Shown in pieces: positions 53,001 to 62,364 of a DNA stretch of 64,000 bases; positions within the stretch are counted from its first letter, which is position 1; the number at the start of each line of letters is the position of its first letter. This DNA is from Pardosa pseudoannulata (Eukaryota; Arthropoda; Arachnida; Araneae; Lycosidae). The notes under the pieces were generated by a model. It was not told the origin of the DNA. It did not search any database and saw only the letters and a program-made list of their open reading frames with translations. Location of the stretch: contig CM063499.1 of NCBI GenBank assembly GCA_032207245.1, forward strand, positions 80,648,845 to 80,712,844, in the 5' to 3' direction. A program made the position numbers and the translations under genes.

Positions 53001-55594
53001 TAAGTCGAATAATCCTCTAACTTGAACTTTTAATCAGGTCCCGAATCATTTCTATACTTTTCTTTAAAAAAGTGTCTAGATAACTCGAAGTGAACATCTT
53101 CTAAGTCGAAGTTTTTGTGATAGAGTTCTCCTTTAAAAAACACATTTCTGTTCAAAACTTCGAATGCCAGTACACTTGTGACCTTCGAAGGTTTTCAAAG
53201 GTCATGAGAAGTACAGGACACTATTCACATCATACAACAATACCTGGAGACTATCAGAGGTACAGACAACATCCTATTTAACTGTGCTAAAAAATTCGGT
53301 GACTTTGTGAATACCAACAACCTTAAAAATAACTGCTGTTTTCAAATGACATTTACATGGTATGTATACTAATTAATATGTAATGAGGCCAAATTTCTTA
53401 AGTTTTAAACCTTTTGAACCCATCTTCTCTTAGGCTATTAAAAAATTGAAATGCGTACAACTATAGTATTATGGCACATATCAAACCATTTACAGTCAAA
53501 CCTGTCTATCTCAAAACCTGCTTATCTCAAAAACCTGTCTATGTCGAATTTTTTCAATTTCCCTACATTTTCAATAAAAATTTAACGGATTTTCCAAGCC
53601 TATCTCAAATTATTTTTTTCCCAAACCTGTCTATATTGAATTTTCGTAAGAAATACAACATTCCAGTTTAGAGTCTTATTGTGTCACAAGTTCCCATTTT
53701 CAGGAAATACACTTCTAGTTTTCTCTCTCAGGGGGGGGGGGGTTATTTGGTCAGGGACTGGGTGGGAATTGTACTAAAAATGCAGTCTGAAAACATCATC
53801 TAAAAGAAACCGAAGAGCAACTGGGCGAGGAAACTGATGAAAACCCAAAGGAATGGATGATTATAAGAGAGAAACTTAATACTGACACTTCATTTAAAGA
53901 TTTTATAGAAGCAGATGAATCAGTGGTAACGAGCGGAACATTATTAACTGATTCCGAAATTTTAAAAAACGTTCGAGGGAACTTCTGATGGTTAAGAAGA
54001 TTATGACAAAGAGGACAACACCGATGTAGAAAGAGTTGTTAAGCCAAAAGAAGCAGAAAAAGCCATTGAAACACTAAGAATTTTTCTTGAATCCCAAGAA
54101 AATATCGATCAGGATTGTTTCACCATTATGTCAAAACTACAAAAGATGGTCCAGTCTAAAAAAGTTTTGCATCAAAAACTCCTAATGGATTACTTTCTGT
54201 AAGGTATGTAAATAAAACTAAAAGTACTTCAAATTTTCAATCTTTTCTATTGTGTAAAGAAATTTTCTAAGTCTATTTTCATAAAACCTGTGTATCTCAA
54301 AACCTGTTTATCTCGAATTTTTTTTTTACTCCCAAGAGATCCGAGATAGACAAGTTTGACTGTAAACCATGTTGACCCATCTTAAGTGGCAGTTGAGAGG
54401 AATGGTAGGTAACTTCGATAACTTGAACTTCGGATAAGTCGAATATTTTTTGTCATCCCCTGGGACTTCAAGTTATCGAAGTTCGACTGTACTAATAAGT
54501 TAGTTATAGTAACAAATTTTCTGAAAATATAGCTTACCAAAATAAATTGTTTTTTTTTTTAAAGTTTTGTTTTTGGTTGTAACCAAAATAACCGCTTTTC
54601 CTAGTTTTCAGTTCAGTTTTAGTTCGAAGCCTTAGTTTTATCCCACTAAGATATAAAAAATGATTACAGCAAAGTAATGCAGGAGAAATTTACACAAGTG
54701 GACAGTAAGGTCCAACTTTTGAATCATTGATTGAGCTGTTAATTACATCTCCACACTGATTAATACGACATATGACATCAGCTAACATAAGAACTCATGA
54801 TAAAAAGTTCTGAAATCTATTAATTTAGAAGATACACAATACTATTTATTTCCTCATCCTTATATTATAATGATTCCCTCAGATAATAAATCTGCAATAT
54901 AAAATGTATTATCAGAAAATTTTTACCAAACAAATTAGGTACTTCACTGCAAATGACCAACCACAGTTCAATATATTTTTGGCCAGATGATTCAAATGAA
55001 AAAAGCTTTTTGGATAATAAACTTATTAAGTTGTTTCTAATAATGTACTTCATACCTGTTTCCAAATATTTTTTTTCCGCAGAACTTAGTTTATGATTCC
55101 ATATATCGTTTAGTTTTACCTAATTTCAAAAATATAATAATAATCTATTAATATTGTAGTTTGTTTCTACGGTAATTTACAGCTAATGCAATTGATATAT
55201 ATATATATATAAATAAGAGAACACTTTATTAATACAAAATAAGAATTAAATATAAAAATTACTACACCTTGATTATCAATAAAAACAAATTCTACAAAGT
55301 GATTATAAATTGAAATTTTACTTTAAAATGTGCATTTAAGTTGCAACTCTGATAATTTATACTACACATTTTGAAATCATATATTTTACAATTGTTTTTA
55401 TATAAGTACAGAGAAAAGTAGCTCAGTTCATAGAGATAAATATTAATATGGAGTTTTTGATAAATTATGTATTCACTAAACTGTTAATTGTAAAATTAAA
55501 ATCTACTAGCTTGTTAGAACTCACCTTTTTTCAATTTTGAAATAATATTAGGATTGATGGGTAAATTGTCGATTTCTGTATTTAAATTTGACAT
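36457..55594 (-). CDS. XRCC3: XRCC3, RAD51 paralogue (six coding exons)
   Basis: The exons (55525-55594, 51064-51201, 45185-45373, 42385-42524, 40365-40574, 36457-36702) join to 993 nt and 330 codons with no stop. All junctions have GT/AG ends and consistent phases (1,1,1,0,0). Family knowledge: XRCC3 pairs with RAD51C (CX3 complex) and acts in RAD51-dependent homologous recombination in the nucleus. Visible features: an N-terminal helical region ([31 protein letters not shown], residues 13-55), Walker A GESAAGKT (about 104-111), [14 protein letters not shown] (134-147), Walker [10 protein letters not shown] (about 201-209) and VICVNQVSG (244-252), then [16 protein letters not shown]. Human XRCC3 has 346 residues, so it is essentially full length. 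The exon 1-2 joint aligns with human XRCC3 without a gap. Introns of 1.8-5.7 kb are loaded with transposon debris. Choice of XRCC3 over other paralogues rests on the N-terminal and Walker A neighbourhoods. Confidence 0.93.
36911..37376. mobile_element. TTAA-type MITE (copy C2, no SINE)
   Basis: The left end is TTAACCCTTTGACTGACC. The right end, read inward, is TTAACCCTCTGACTGCTCAA. It is the same family as 19767-20457 and shows the uninterrupted SINE target (ATGGGCAATTCAAATGTAGC). In XRCC3 intron 5. Confidence 0.8.
38492..38814. mobile_element. TTAA-type MITE, 323 bp
   Basis: Inward termini are TTAACATGTTGACTGCCA and TTAACACGTTGAATGCCA, 15 of 18 identical, each including the TTAA. piggyBac-like by target and TIR style. 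XRCC3 intron 5. Confidence 0.75.
39041..39765 (+). pseudogene. mariner transposase fossil (irritans-like), 3' truncated
   Basis: It starts ATG GAA GTC AAC at 39041 and shifts frame near 39090. It then reads [40 protein letters not shown], and after further frame breaks [20 protein letters not shown] and LCIWWDW. There are several stops and at least three frameshifts. Similarity ends around [10 protein letters not shown], before the second catalytic aspartate. TIRs were not found. It is an old, unrelated mariner lineage compared with the 8.7-kb element. XRCC3 intron 5. Confidence 0.8.
40365..40574 (-). CDS. XRCC3: XRCC3 exon 5 (Walker B)
   Basis: 210 nt, phase 0 at both ends. Acceptor TTTATCTAG, then [10 protein letters not shown]. 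It contains [18 protein letters not shown] (Walker B) and ends [10 protein letters not shown] before the donor GTAAGT. Confidence 0.95.
40651..41085 (+). pseudogene. LINE (RTE/CR1-like) ORF2 C-terminal remnant, copy 1
   Basis: Frames read [20 protein letters not shown] and [19 protein letters not shown], then after frame breaks [20 protein letters not shown] and [10 protein letters not shown]. This is the characteristic C-terminal end of LINE ORF2 proteins (GRPxxRWxDxVxxDL...RxEWRxL). It is 5' truncated, and its 3' tail runs into the TA/TACA microsatellite. XRCC3 intron 4. Confidence 0.75.
41086..41508. repeat. TA/CATA compound microsatellite, ~420 bp
   Basis: Irregular mixture of TATA and TACATA units between two partial copies of the same LINE tail. 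All Tyr-Ile-rich ORFs here are artefacts. Confidence 0.95.
41509..41806 (+). pseudogene. LINE ORF2 tail remnant, copy 2, with (TAA)n tail
   Basis: It repeats 40795-41075 (TTACATAAAATTTAGACAGC, then AGCTGGGACACATTTTTCG, GGTGGATGGATTGTGTTGAG) and ends GCTGCTGAA(TAA)n. Either an independent insertion of the same LINE or a tandem duplicate separated by the expanding microsatellite. Confidence 0.75.
42385..42524 (-). CDS. XRCC3: XRCC3 exon 4
   Basis: 140 nt. Acceptor TATTTCAG, then (H)[20 protein letters not shown]; ends LMLKKVYNL before the donor GTAGTA. It corresponds to the AVYICTEDAFP region after Walker A in human XRCC3. Confidence 0.92.
42855..44401. mobile_element. Tigger/pogo-like elements within a split palindromic repeat
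   Basis: TACAGTAGAACCTC occurs inward at 42890, at 43530 (same orientation) and, inverted, at 44353-44362. Outside the outer pair the flanks are also inverted: GGTAACGTAACAATTTTACC and CTCTGGTTGG on the left, CCAACCAGAGG and GTTACGTTACC on the right. So either the TIR is unusually long (about 60 bp) or a Tigger inserted at the centre of a palindromic MITE. A fossil Tigger C-terminus lies on the minus strand inside. XRCC3 intron 3. Confidence 0.6.
43660..44100 (-). pseudogene. Tigger/pogo transposase C-terminal fossil
   Basis: Minus-strand frames contain [20 protein letters not shown], then after a frame break [20 protein letters not shown] and [15 protein letters not shown]. This resembles the acidic and helical C-terminal tail after the DDE domain in Tigger-type proteins. 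No catalytic residues remain. Short and low-similarity, but the context (CAGTAGAACCTC termini) agrees. Confidence 0.5.
45185..45373 (-). CDS. XRCC3: XRCC3 exon 3 (Walker A)
   Basis: 189 nt, phase 1 to 1. Acceptor CTCTTACAG; contains [20 protein letters not shown], the ATP-binding P-loop; ends GKDAS(H) at the donor GTAAGT. Confidence 0.96.
45595..45725. repeat. (TA)n microsatellite, interrupted
   Basis: About 130 bp of TA with single-base interruptions, ending in (TTTA)n. XRCC3 intron 2. Confidence 0.93.
46011..48000. repeat. ~610-bp tandem duplication in XRCC3 intron 2
   Basis: Unit 1 (46011-46620) and unit 2 (46621-47184 plus 47969-48000) share AACTTATAGAAACTTTAAA, ATTCTGGATTTATCA, GTTTTTGACGAC, AATTGAATTATAATAATTTT and CACTACATATTCTGTGCATC at an offset of about 610 bp. 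Unit 2 is split by the element at 47185-47968. Confidence 0.8.
47185..47968. mobile_element. hAT-like MITE with CATGACTTTCC subrepeats
   Basis: The left end is CAGGGTATCTGCTAAAAT. The right end, read inward, is CATGGTTTCCGCGCACCTGG. Both ends have repeated CATGACTTTCC/GGAAAGTCATGG words. Its borders are fixed by the undisrupted GTGCATCATAGGAATCTC at 46555-46572. The target duplication is decayed (GCATCATA vs TGATAATA). Non-coding. Confidence 0.7.
48833..49000 (-). repeat. tRNA-derived SINE, full length, minus strand
   Basis: On the minus strand: CAATGGCCGATTGGTTAGGG (A-box region), GGGTTCGAATCACAC (B-box region), GGCATGGATGTTTGTAGCC, AATCAGCTTTAAGCTGTAGG, CTCATTAGCCCTCGTG. XRCC3 intron 2. 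Confidence 0.85.
49228..49523 (+). mobile_element. solo LTR, 296 bp
   Basis: It starts TGTCAGGATTT and ends GGAATCTGTCA, i.e. TG...CA with TGTCA repeated at both tips. It contains TTAAATAAAGAG (poly(A) signal) near the 3' end and a TATA-like ACATAAATAGGG upstream. TATA flanks lie in a TA microsatellite, so the target duplication is not informative. No internal retroelement sequence. XRCC3 intron 2. Confidence 0.55.
49968..50012. repeat. (TA)n microsatellite
   Basis: About 22 TA units in XRCC3 intron 2. Confidence 0.93.
51064..51201 (-). CDS. XRCC3: XRCC3 exon 2
   Basis: 138 nt, phase 1 to 1. Acceptor TTATCTTACAG, then (A)[18 protein letters not shown]; ends LKSSEAM(A) at the donor GTAATA. 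It encodes the N-terminal helical domain that in human XRCC3 reads KLKSVKEVL...GPDLKRL. Confidence 0.92.
51296..51557. mobile_element. hAT MITE, 262 bp
   Basis: TIRs are CAGTGGCATACACAAG and CAGTGGCATATACAAG. Flanks are CACATAGT (51288-51295) and TACATAGT (51558-51565), 7/8. It sits 95 bp upstream of XRCC3 exon 2, in intron 1. Confidence 0.85.
52752..52922 (-). repeat. tRNA-derived SINE, minus strand
   Basis: On the minus strand: CGATGGCTGAATGGTTAGGG (A-box region), CATGGTTTCAAATGCC (decayed B box), AGCTTTAAGCAGTAGGTCCC, TTCATTAGCCCTTGTG. XRCC3 intron 1. Confidence 0.8.
53493..54362 (+). mobile_element. Tigger/pogo-like element (nested)
   Basis: TIRs are CAGTCAAACCTGTCTATCTC and CAGTCAAACTTGTCTATCTC, with TA at 53491-53492 and 54363-54364. 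Repeated ACCTGTxTATCTCAAA words lie at both ends. It retains the end of a transposase gene. 870 bp. Confidence 0.85.
53820..54201 (+). pseudogene. Tigger transposase C-terminal fossil
   Basis: One frame reads [19 protein letters not shown] and [20 protein letters not shown]. After a one-base shift another reads [20 protein letters not shown] and [20 protein letters not shown], ending [13 protein letters not shown]. The acidic linker, the ALETLRxFLE helix and the DYFL end are typical of Tigger/TIGD proteins after the DDE domain. No catalytic residues remain. Confidence 0.7.
55525..55594 (-). CDS. XRCC3: XRCC3 exon 1 (start codon)
   Basis: ATG at 55594 (context GTTAATATGT), then [19 protein letters not shown], donor G|GTGAGT at 55524. 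70 nt. [11 protein letters not shown] parallels LNPRIIAAIKK of human XRCC3, which fixes this as the N-terminus. Confidence 0.9.
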
Positions 55595-57972
<2,378 letters not shown>

Positions 57973-58283
57973 CACAAACTTATCTGAAAATTTCACTTTC
58001 AGGGATCAGTTATCTAAATATACATTAAAAAGTAATGCAGGCTCGTTCAAATTTTAAAAATATCTTTAATGCCAAAAAGGTTAAAATACATTATATACAT
58101 GGTATATAGAAAAAAGCAAGAAATTTTTAATGAACAGAAACCATACAGCTATGTTCTTGCTCTGTTTGTCCACAATGGACAAAGATTGACAAAAAATACT
58201 TTTTTTTGTCTGTTTAAAAAATATATACATTTTGTCATTACGAAGTACGACTACAACTGAAAATAACAGTTATACAATATTGC

Positions 58284-58288
58284 ATATA

Positions 58289-58375
<87 letters not shown>
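58284..58375. repeat. (TA)n microsatellite
   Basis: About 45 TA units. Confidence 0.95.
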
Positions 58376-58377
<2 letters not shown>

Positions 58378-58591
58378 GGAGAACCGTATTAATTAAATCA
58401 CATATGAAGAAAGACGTACTCGGCATTTGTCTTTTAGGAATTTTTAATAAACTGTTTCTTTTTACTGTTAATTCCGGCCAAACCAAAAGTAACTTAAGGA
58501 CAAGCGTTGCAATTTTGAATAGCTTTTAGCTCTGTGTCTGACTAACAGACATAAATAAAACATGAGTGTGAAAAGATATTGAGTGCTACTA

Positions 58592-58736
58592 TATTGCAGT
58601 CGACATATGTCACTGGTGACTTCCGCGTCATAATGACGTCAGAAAGTGCCAGAGATGGGAATTTGGTACCAAAAAATTCCTTCTCTGACATCATTATGAC
58701 GTAGAAGTCACCAGTGACATATGTCGACTGTAATGT
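58592..58736. repeat. foldback palindrome, ~54-bp arms, ~35-bp loop
   Basis: Left arm 58592-58646 and right arm 58682-58736 are inverted copies with roughly 48 of 54 positions paired, sharing GTCGACATATGTCACTGGTG and GTCATAATGA. Fits a foldback MITE. ORFs across it are mirror artefacts. Confidence 0.85.
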
Positions 58737-58737
58737 A

Positions 58738-59030
58738 GCCTCCACACTATGGCCAGTTGTTCACCACTTCTTGATGGTGACCTCGAACAATGGTTCACGG
58801 GTCGCATCCACACGCTGGGCCACTAAATGAGCTGAGAGCATTGATTCGTCCATAGGGTCTACTACGCACTTTAGTTGCGCATCTGGCTACCTTTGATCTT
58901 TGGAGAAAAACCGCCTCCGAAGCCATCGTCCGCCAAGGCTATTTTACCGTCTGCCGCCATCGGCCACGATAAGCGAAAGCCCCTCCAGACGGTGGTGATG
59001 GCTTGCAGTGGACCATAGTGTGGAGGGGCC
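58738..59030. mobile_element. TIR MITE, GC-rich, 293 bp
   Basis: Termini are GCCTCCACACTATGGCCAG and GGCCCCTCCACACTATGGTC. It is flanked by GTA on the left and TTA on the right. Related to 11613-11830. It abuts the foldback palindrome. Superfamily uncertain; 3-bp TWA flanks would suit PIF/Harbinger. Confidence 0.65.
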
Positions 59031-60729
59031 TTAATATGGTAGCAGCCATTGAGTTAGTGTAGGGACAAGAGAGTAATCGTAATCGGCGAGGGAGCGCCAT
59101 CTATGTCGTATGAGAGAGAAATTCGGAGGTAATAGTGGACGCCAGACGTGTAAGCTAGATTCTTCGGAATTTAAATAAATAATTAAATAGATTTATTTTA
59201 TGTAAATATTGTTTTACTTGTATACTTAGTTGTCCGGTAGTAGTTTGTGTTCTGTCCTGATTTAAAATCTAAATGCTGAAAAATAAATCGACTGTTTGTA
59301 TGTGACTTTTAAAACAACTCGGTAATTTTCACAAGTGATACAAAAGACTGTAATTCATCTTTAATTCATTCGTGTTGTTGATTTTGTCTTCAATCGTGTA
59401 CAAAGGAGATCTAAGCTTTGTTCTAAGAACACAGGAGAGGTTACCAGCCATAATTAGTTTTTACTAGATTCACTAGTTTGTAATAAATAAAAATTGTACG
59501 TTCGGAATATAAAAACTGAAATATAATCAAGATTAAGTCATAGTATATACAATTTGTAAGGTAATTAACACCAAAAAGTAAACTTGTAGCAGAATATTTT
59601 CACAACCTAGTACTAAGTATAAAACTAAGATTAATTCAGTTAGAAAACATAGTGATAAAGTAATTTGGCCGTATCCCAGTTCGAAGAGGAGAGGGGGGGG
59701 TGAACACAGTTCAGTGGGCACGCCAAGCGTGGTCGATGTCGCCAAATTCTAAAACCCAGTTTTCTGACAAACCTTGCTCTTCCTGATGACAAAGCTAATA
59801 ATTTCTAGAAGTAATTTGTACTGTACTTTATTACTTTTTAAATCTTTTGATAGTTTTAAAATAATTTCATTAAACAGCAACCGTATTTTATAAATATAAC
59901 TAAATATTTTGTAAGCATAATTGCCTAAATATAACCAGCTAATGCTAATATTTTGCTTAATTTGCACCTATTGCAAAAATTTCGCACTGTTTAGTTCAAT
60001 AAACAACACAAAAGCACCTTTAAATACATTAAAAACTCAAATTTAAAGTTGTATTCATGTTAACAAAATTGCAAACCTATTTTTTGTTCATAATATGCTT
60101 TGAAATTGGGTATAAATTTAATACTAAACGAAGCACAAGTTGTAAACATCACTTGGCGACAATTTGGCTATCACTTGTACTAAAATACAGCCAAAAATAT
60201 GGCGGCCGGCCCCCGGAACTGGGATTCTACCAGTAATTTAGAATGAAAGCTTATAGGATCAAACGTAATTTTTCGAATCCATCCAGGCATTCTGGGAAAT
60301 TCTAATACCATAAATGAAATTAATACAATAATCAAATTAAAATAAACTTGATGGCTCACATTCGTCTCCAGTTTGAACGTTGAAAGAACTTTCATTTCGA
60401 TACAAATTAGGAACGCTTATTTTGTACTTGAAGAATACACCCAGTAGTAAATGGATGTGAAGGTACTTGAGTCGATTGATAGAGCAAATGTCATATTGAG
60501 GCAGCCTTTTTCAGAATCATGAATATTCTTATTTTTTCCAAAATATCCAAAGTAAGAGCGAAAAAAGGAATTCAGACAGTGACAGAACTTTCTTTGCCCC
60601 ACAAAGTGAAGACCGTCTTCTGTGGAAAGCATTGTTATCAAACTTTAGATTCACAGACGATACGTATTCAGCTTGAGGCAGGTTGCCACTTAATAGCATT
60701 AAGTATTAACACAATAAAAACTATTTACA
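59031..60729. other. intergenic stretch with isolated regulatory-like words
   Basis: A GC-richer patch at 59060-59150 contains, on the minus strand, CATAGATGGCGCTCCC, similar to the CTCF-like site of the left array. AAAATATGGCGGCC at 60195-60208 resembles a YY1/Pho site. No gene recognised. Confidence 0.35.
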
Positions 60730-61152
60730 CTAGGTAGTACCAAGTGAAGCGTACACAGGATCTATACCACCTGGCAGAAGAAGGATCTGAGTCGAAGTTG
60801 CAAAGTCTGTCGCAATTGTATGTGTCGTCGAGGGATACACAGGTAACACAGAAAAAGGGTCTGGTGGAACATCAGCTTTGGCTGCGGAGGAAGTTTTTGG
60901 CAGCTTTTGTCTGGCGAATAGTATGCCAAGTCCCAAAAACAATCCTACCGTCAAGAGCACAACTCCGAGGACTATGAGGGCAACACCTCCCATGGCGATG
61001 TCTGCAGCCAATGGTATCTTTCGAAACACTGCCGTTAACACGCTGCCGGTGGACAAGAAGACAAGACCTATCGTGAAGGAACAGAAAATGCAAGAGCCAG
61101 GGATTGACCTCTCTTCATAATGCCAGGCTGATAGAAGGCCTTTGCTATCCAT
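60730..61152 (-). CDS. two-pass membrane protein of unknown family, 140 aa
   Basis: I do not recognise this protein. ATG at 61152, TAG at 60730-60732. Start region MDSKGLLSAWHYEERSIPGS. Hydrophobic segment 1 spans about residues 21-43 (CIFCSFTIGLVFLSTGSVLT) and segment 2 about residues 53-79 (GGVALIVLGVVLLTVGLFLG). The linker between them is short, RKIPLAAD. The C-terminal 60 residues are hydrophilic and Pro/Thr-rich (ADVPPDPFSVLPVYPS), with no signal peptide. The exon is clearly richer in GC than its flanks and free of repeats, which supports real coding. A splice acceptor CTATTCCACAG lies 27 bp upstream (exon starts 61179), in frame but without an upstream ATG in this frame. The topology suggests a small membrane adaptor-like protein; function unknown. 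Confidence 0.75.
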   Translation of the reverse strand: MDSKGLLSAWHYEERSIPGSCIFCSFTIGLVFLSTGSVLTAVFRKIPLAADIAMGGVALIVLGVVLLTVGLFLGLGILFARQKLPKTSSAAKADVPPDPFSVLPVYPSTTHTIATDFATSTQILLLPGGIDPVYASLGTT

Positions 61153-61944
61153 TACACGAAATTCGTCGTGGAATACTTGCTGTGGAATAGATCAAAAGTA
61201 TAAAAATACAATAGGTATTACATTTGAAATTACAAACACTTTAGTGAAATTAAAAGACGTTAAATCACAATTTAAAAAAATTCAACTTTTAACAGTAATC
61301 TTAATAAGAGCATTAATAATGCTGTAGCATAAAATATACAAGACATTGAAATCTGTATGTAAACAATTTTTGATTAGAATACAGAACATATTCATAAAAA
61401 GTGAGAAATCCGACACGTTTATTAAAAAAACATACCTAATGAACTGCCTATCTGCCAATTGTTTTCAGTTTTCCACTCTAAGTTTAGTATTTACGTAAGA
61501 ACAAAACTGGATATCGATTCAATTTTACGTTACATACAATTTATAAAAACAAATATTTAAAGTTGTGTAATGTTTCAGCAATTTTAATTGTTTTTTCACA
61601 CTATTACTTTCTTTGTAAAAATACGTTTTAAAAAAACATCCCCAGTAATATAACCACATATTAACCCTCTGTCTGTTGAATATATTTGAAATGGAATTTT
61701 TTTTTCTCTTTAATTTTGTTCGCTATTATCGACAAAGTGTTAGAAATCTCTCTTTAAAAACCTCCTCATTCCCATACTGTTTCATTCAAATCTATTTTCC
61801 CAGATACAAAAGATCATAATTAAGGGAGCATCCACGACTTGACATTCTTTCATTTTCCAAAGCTTTCTGTGCAAAAGATATAAATGTTTTGTCCACTCAC
61901 CGCATTTTCCAGCTGTCGCCGGCAAATGGCTCAGTTTCCCCCAT
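61152..61944 (-). CDS. 23-codon uORF spanning the splice junction
   Basis: The predicted 5' exon has ATG at 61944 (ATCAGATGG context) and reads MGETEPFAGDSWKM. Splicing from 61901 to 61179 adds RKYSTTNFV and a TAA whose last A is the first base of the main ATG (TAATG, 61154-61150). It could tune translation by termination-reinitiation. Depends on the inferred intron. Confidence 0.35.
61180..61900 (-). other. intron of the two-pass membrane protein gene
   Basis: Bounded by the donor GCG|GTGAGT (exon 1 ends at 61901) and the acceptor CCACAG|CAAG (exon 2 starts at 61179). AT-rich; nothing else recognised. Confidence 0.55.
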
Positions 61945-62090
61945 CTGATAATTCCCCTTTCTTATTAATAAAGCCAACTAAGCTACTTTCTCTGGGAAAT
62001 ATTTCATCTCGGTCTCGCTCTGGGGTTCATCCTTATTCCAGCACGTGTTTCGATGTACATTCTCTGGTCTGCCGTTGACTGTTGAAGATA
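61901..62090 (-). other. predicted 5' exon of the membrane protein gene
   Basis: A GC-richer block ending in a strong donor (GAAAATGCG|GTGAGT). The 5' boundary is unknown; a start near 62060-62090 is a guess from composition. Confidence 0.4.
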
Positions 62091-62264
62091 TGTATTTAGC
62101 AACTCCTAAATATTTAAGTTGTTCTCAGAATTGAGTGTTCTTTTTCAATGGAGCCACGACTGCTTTATACTTAATAAGCTATTTGCATTGGAATTCTTGT
62201 ACAGTAGCCCGGGTAATTAAAAAGAATAGGTGCTATAATTCGATGTGACCGGCCGTAGGTGGTA

Positions 62265-62364
62265 CACACACACATATATATATACACTCAAATATATATA
62301 TATATATATACACACATACATATGTATATATATACACATATATAAGTATACATATATGCATATA
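62265..62364. repeat. TA/CATA microsatellite left of the Tc1 element
   Basis: Irregular TATA/CACA run that resumes at 63536, i.e. the Tc1 element's target. Confidence 0.9.

Larger units (their letters stand above)
52972..54489. mobile_element. Tigger/pogo-like element (outer), host of a second one
   Basis: TIRs are CAGTCGAACTTTGATAACTC and CAGTCGAACTTCGATAACTT. TA at 52970-52971 and 54490-54491. Subterminal TAAGTCGAA words recur at both ends. The only internal coding trace belongs to the nested element. XRCC3 intron 1. Confidence 0.75.

Noticed and set aside
55062..55125. Exon-like minus-strand segment ([20 protein letters not shown]) between AG and a good GTATGA donor, inside XRCC3 intron 1
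   Set aside because: Including it after exon 1 (phase 1) gives an early stop, and XRCC3 aligns without a gap from exon 1 to exon 2. It could be a poison exon but there is no positive evidence.
58542..58745. 67-codon ORF
   Set aside because: It lies across the palindrome; its two halves mirror each other.
60878..61120. Plus-strand ORF opposite the membrane protein gene
   Set aside because: Shadow of the minus-strand coding frame; no hydrophobic or domain pattern of its own.
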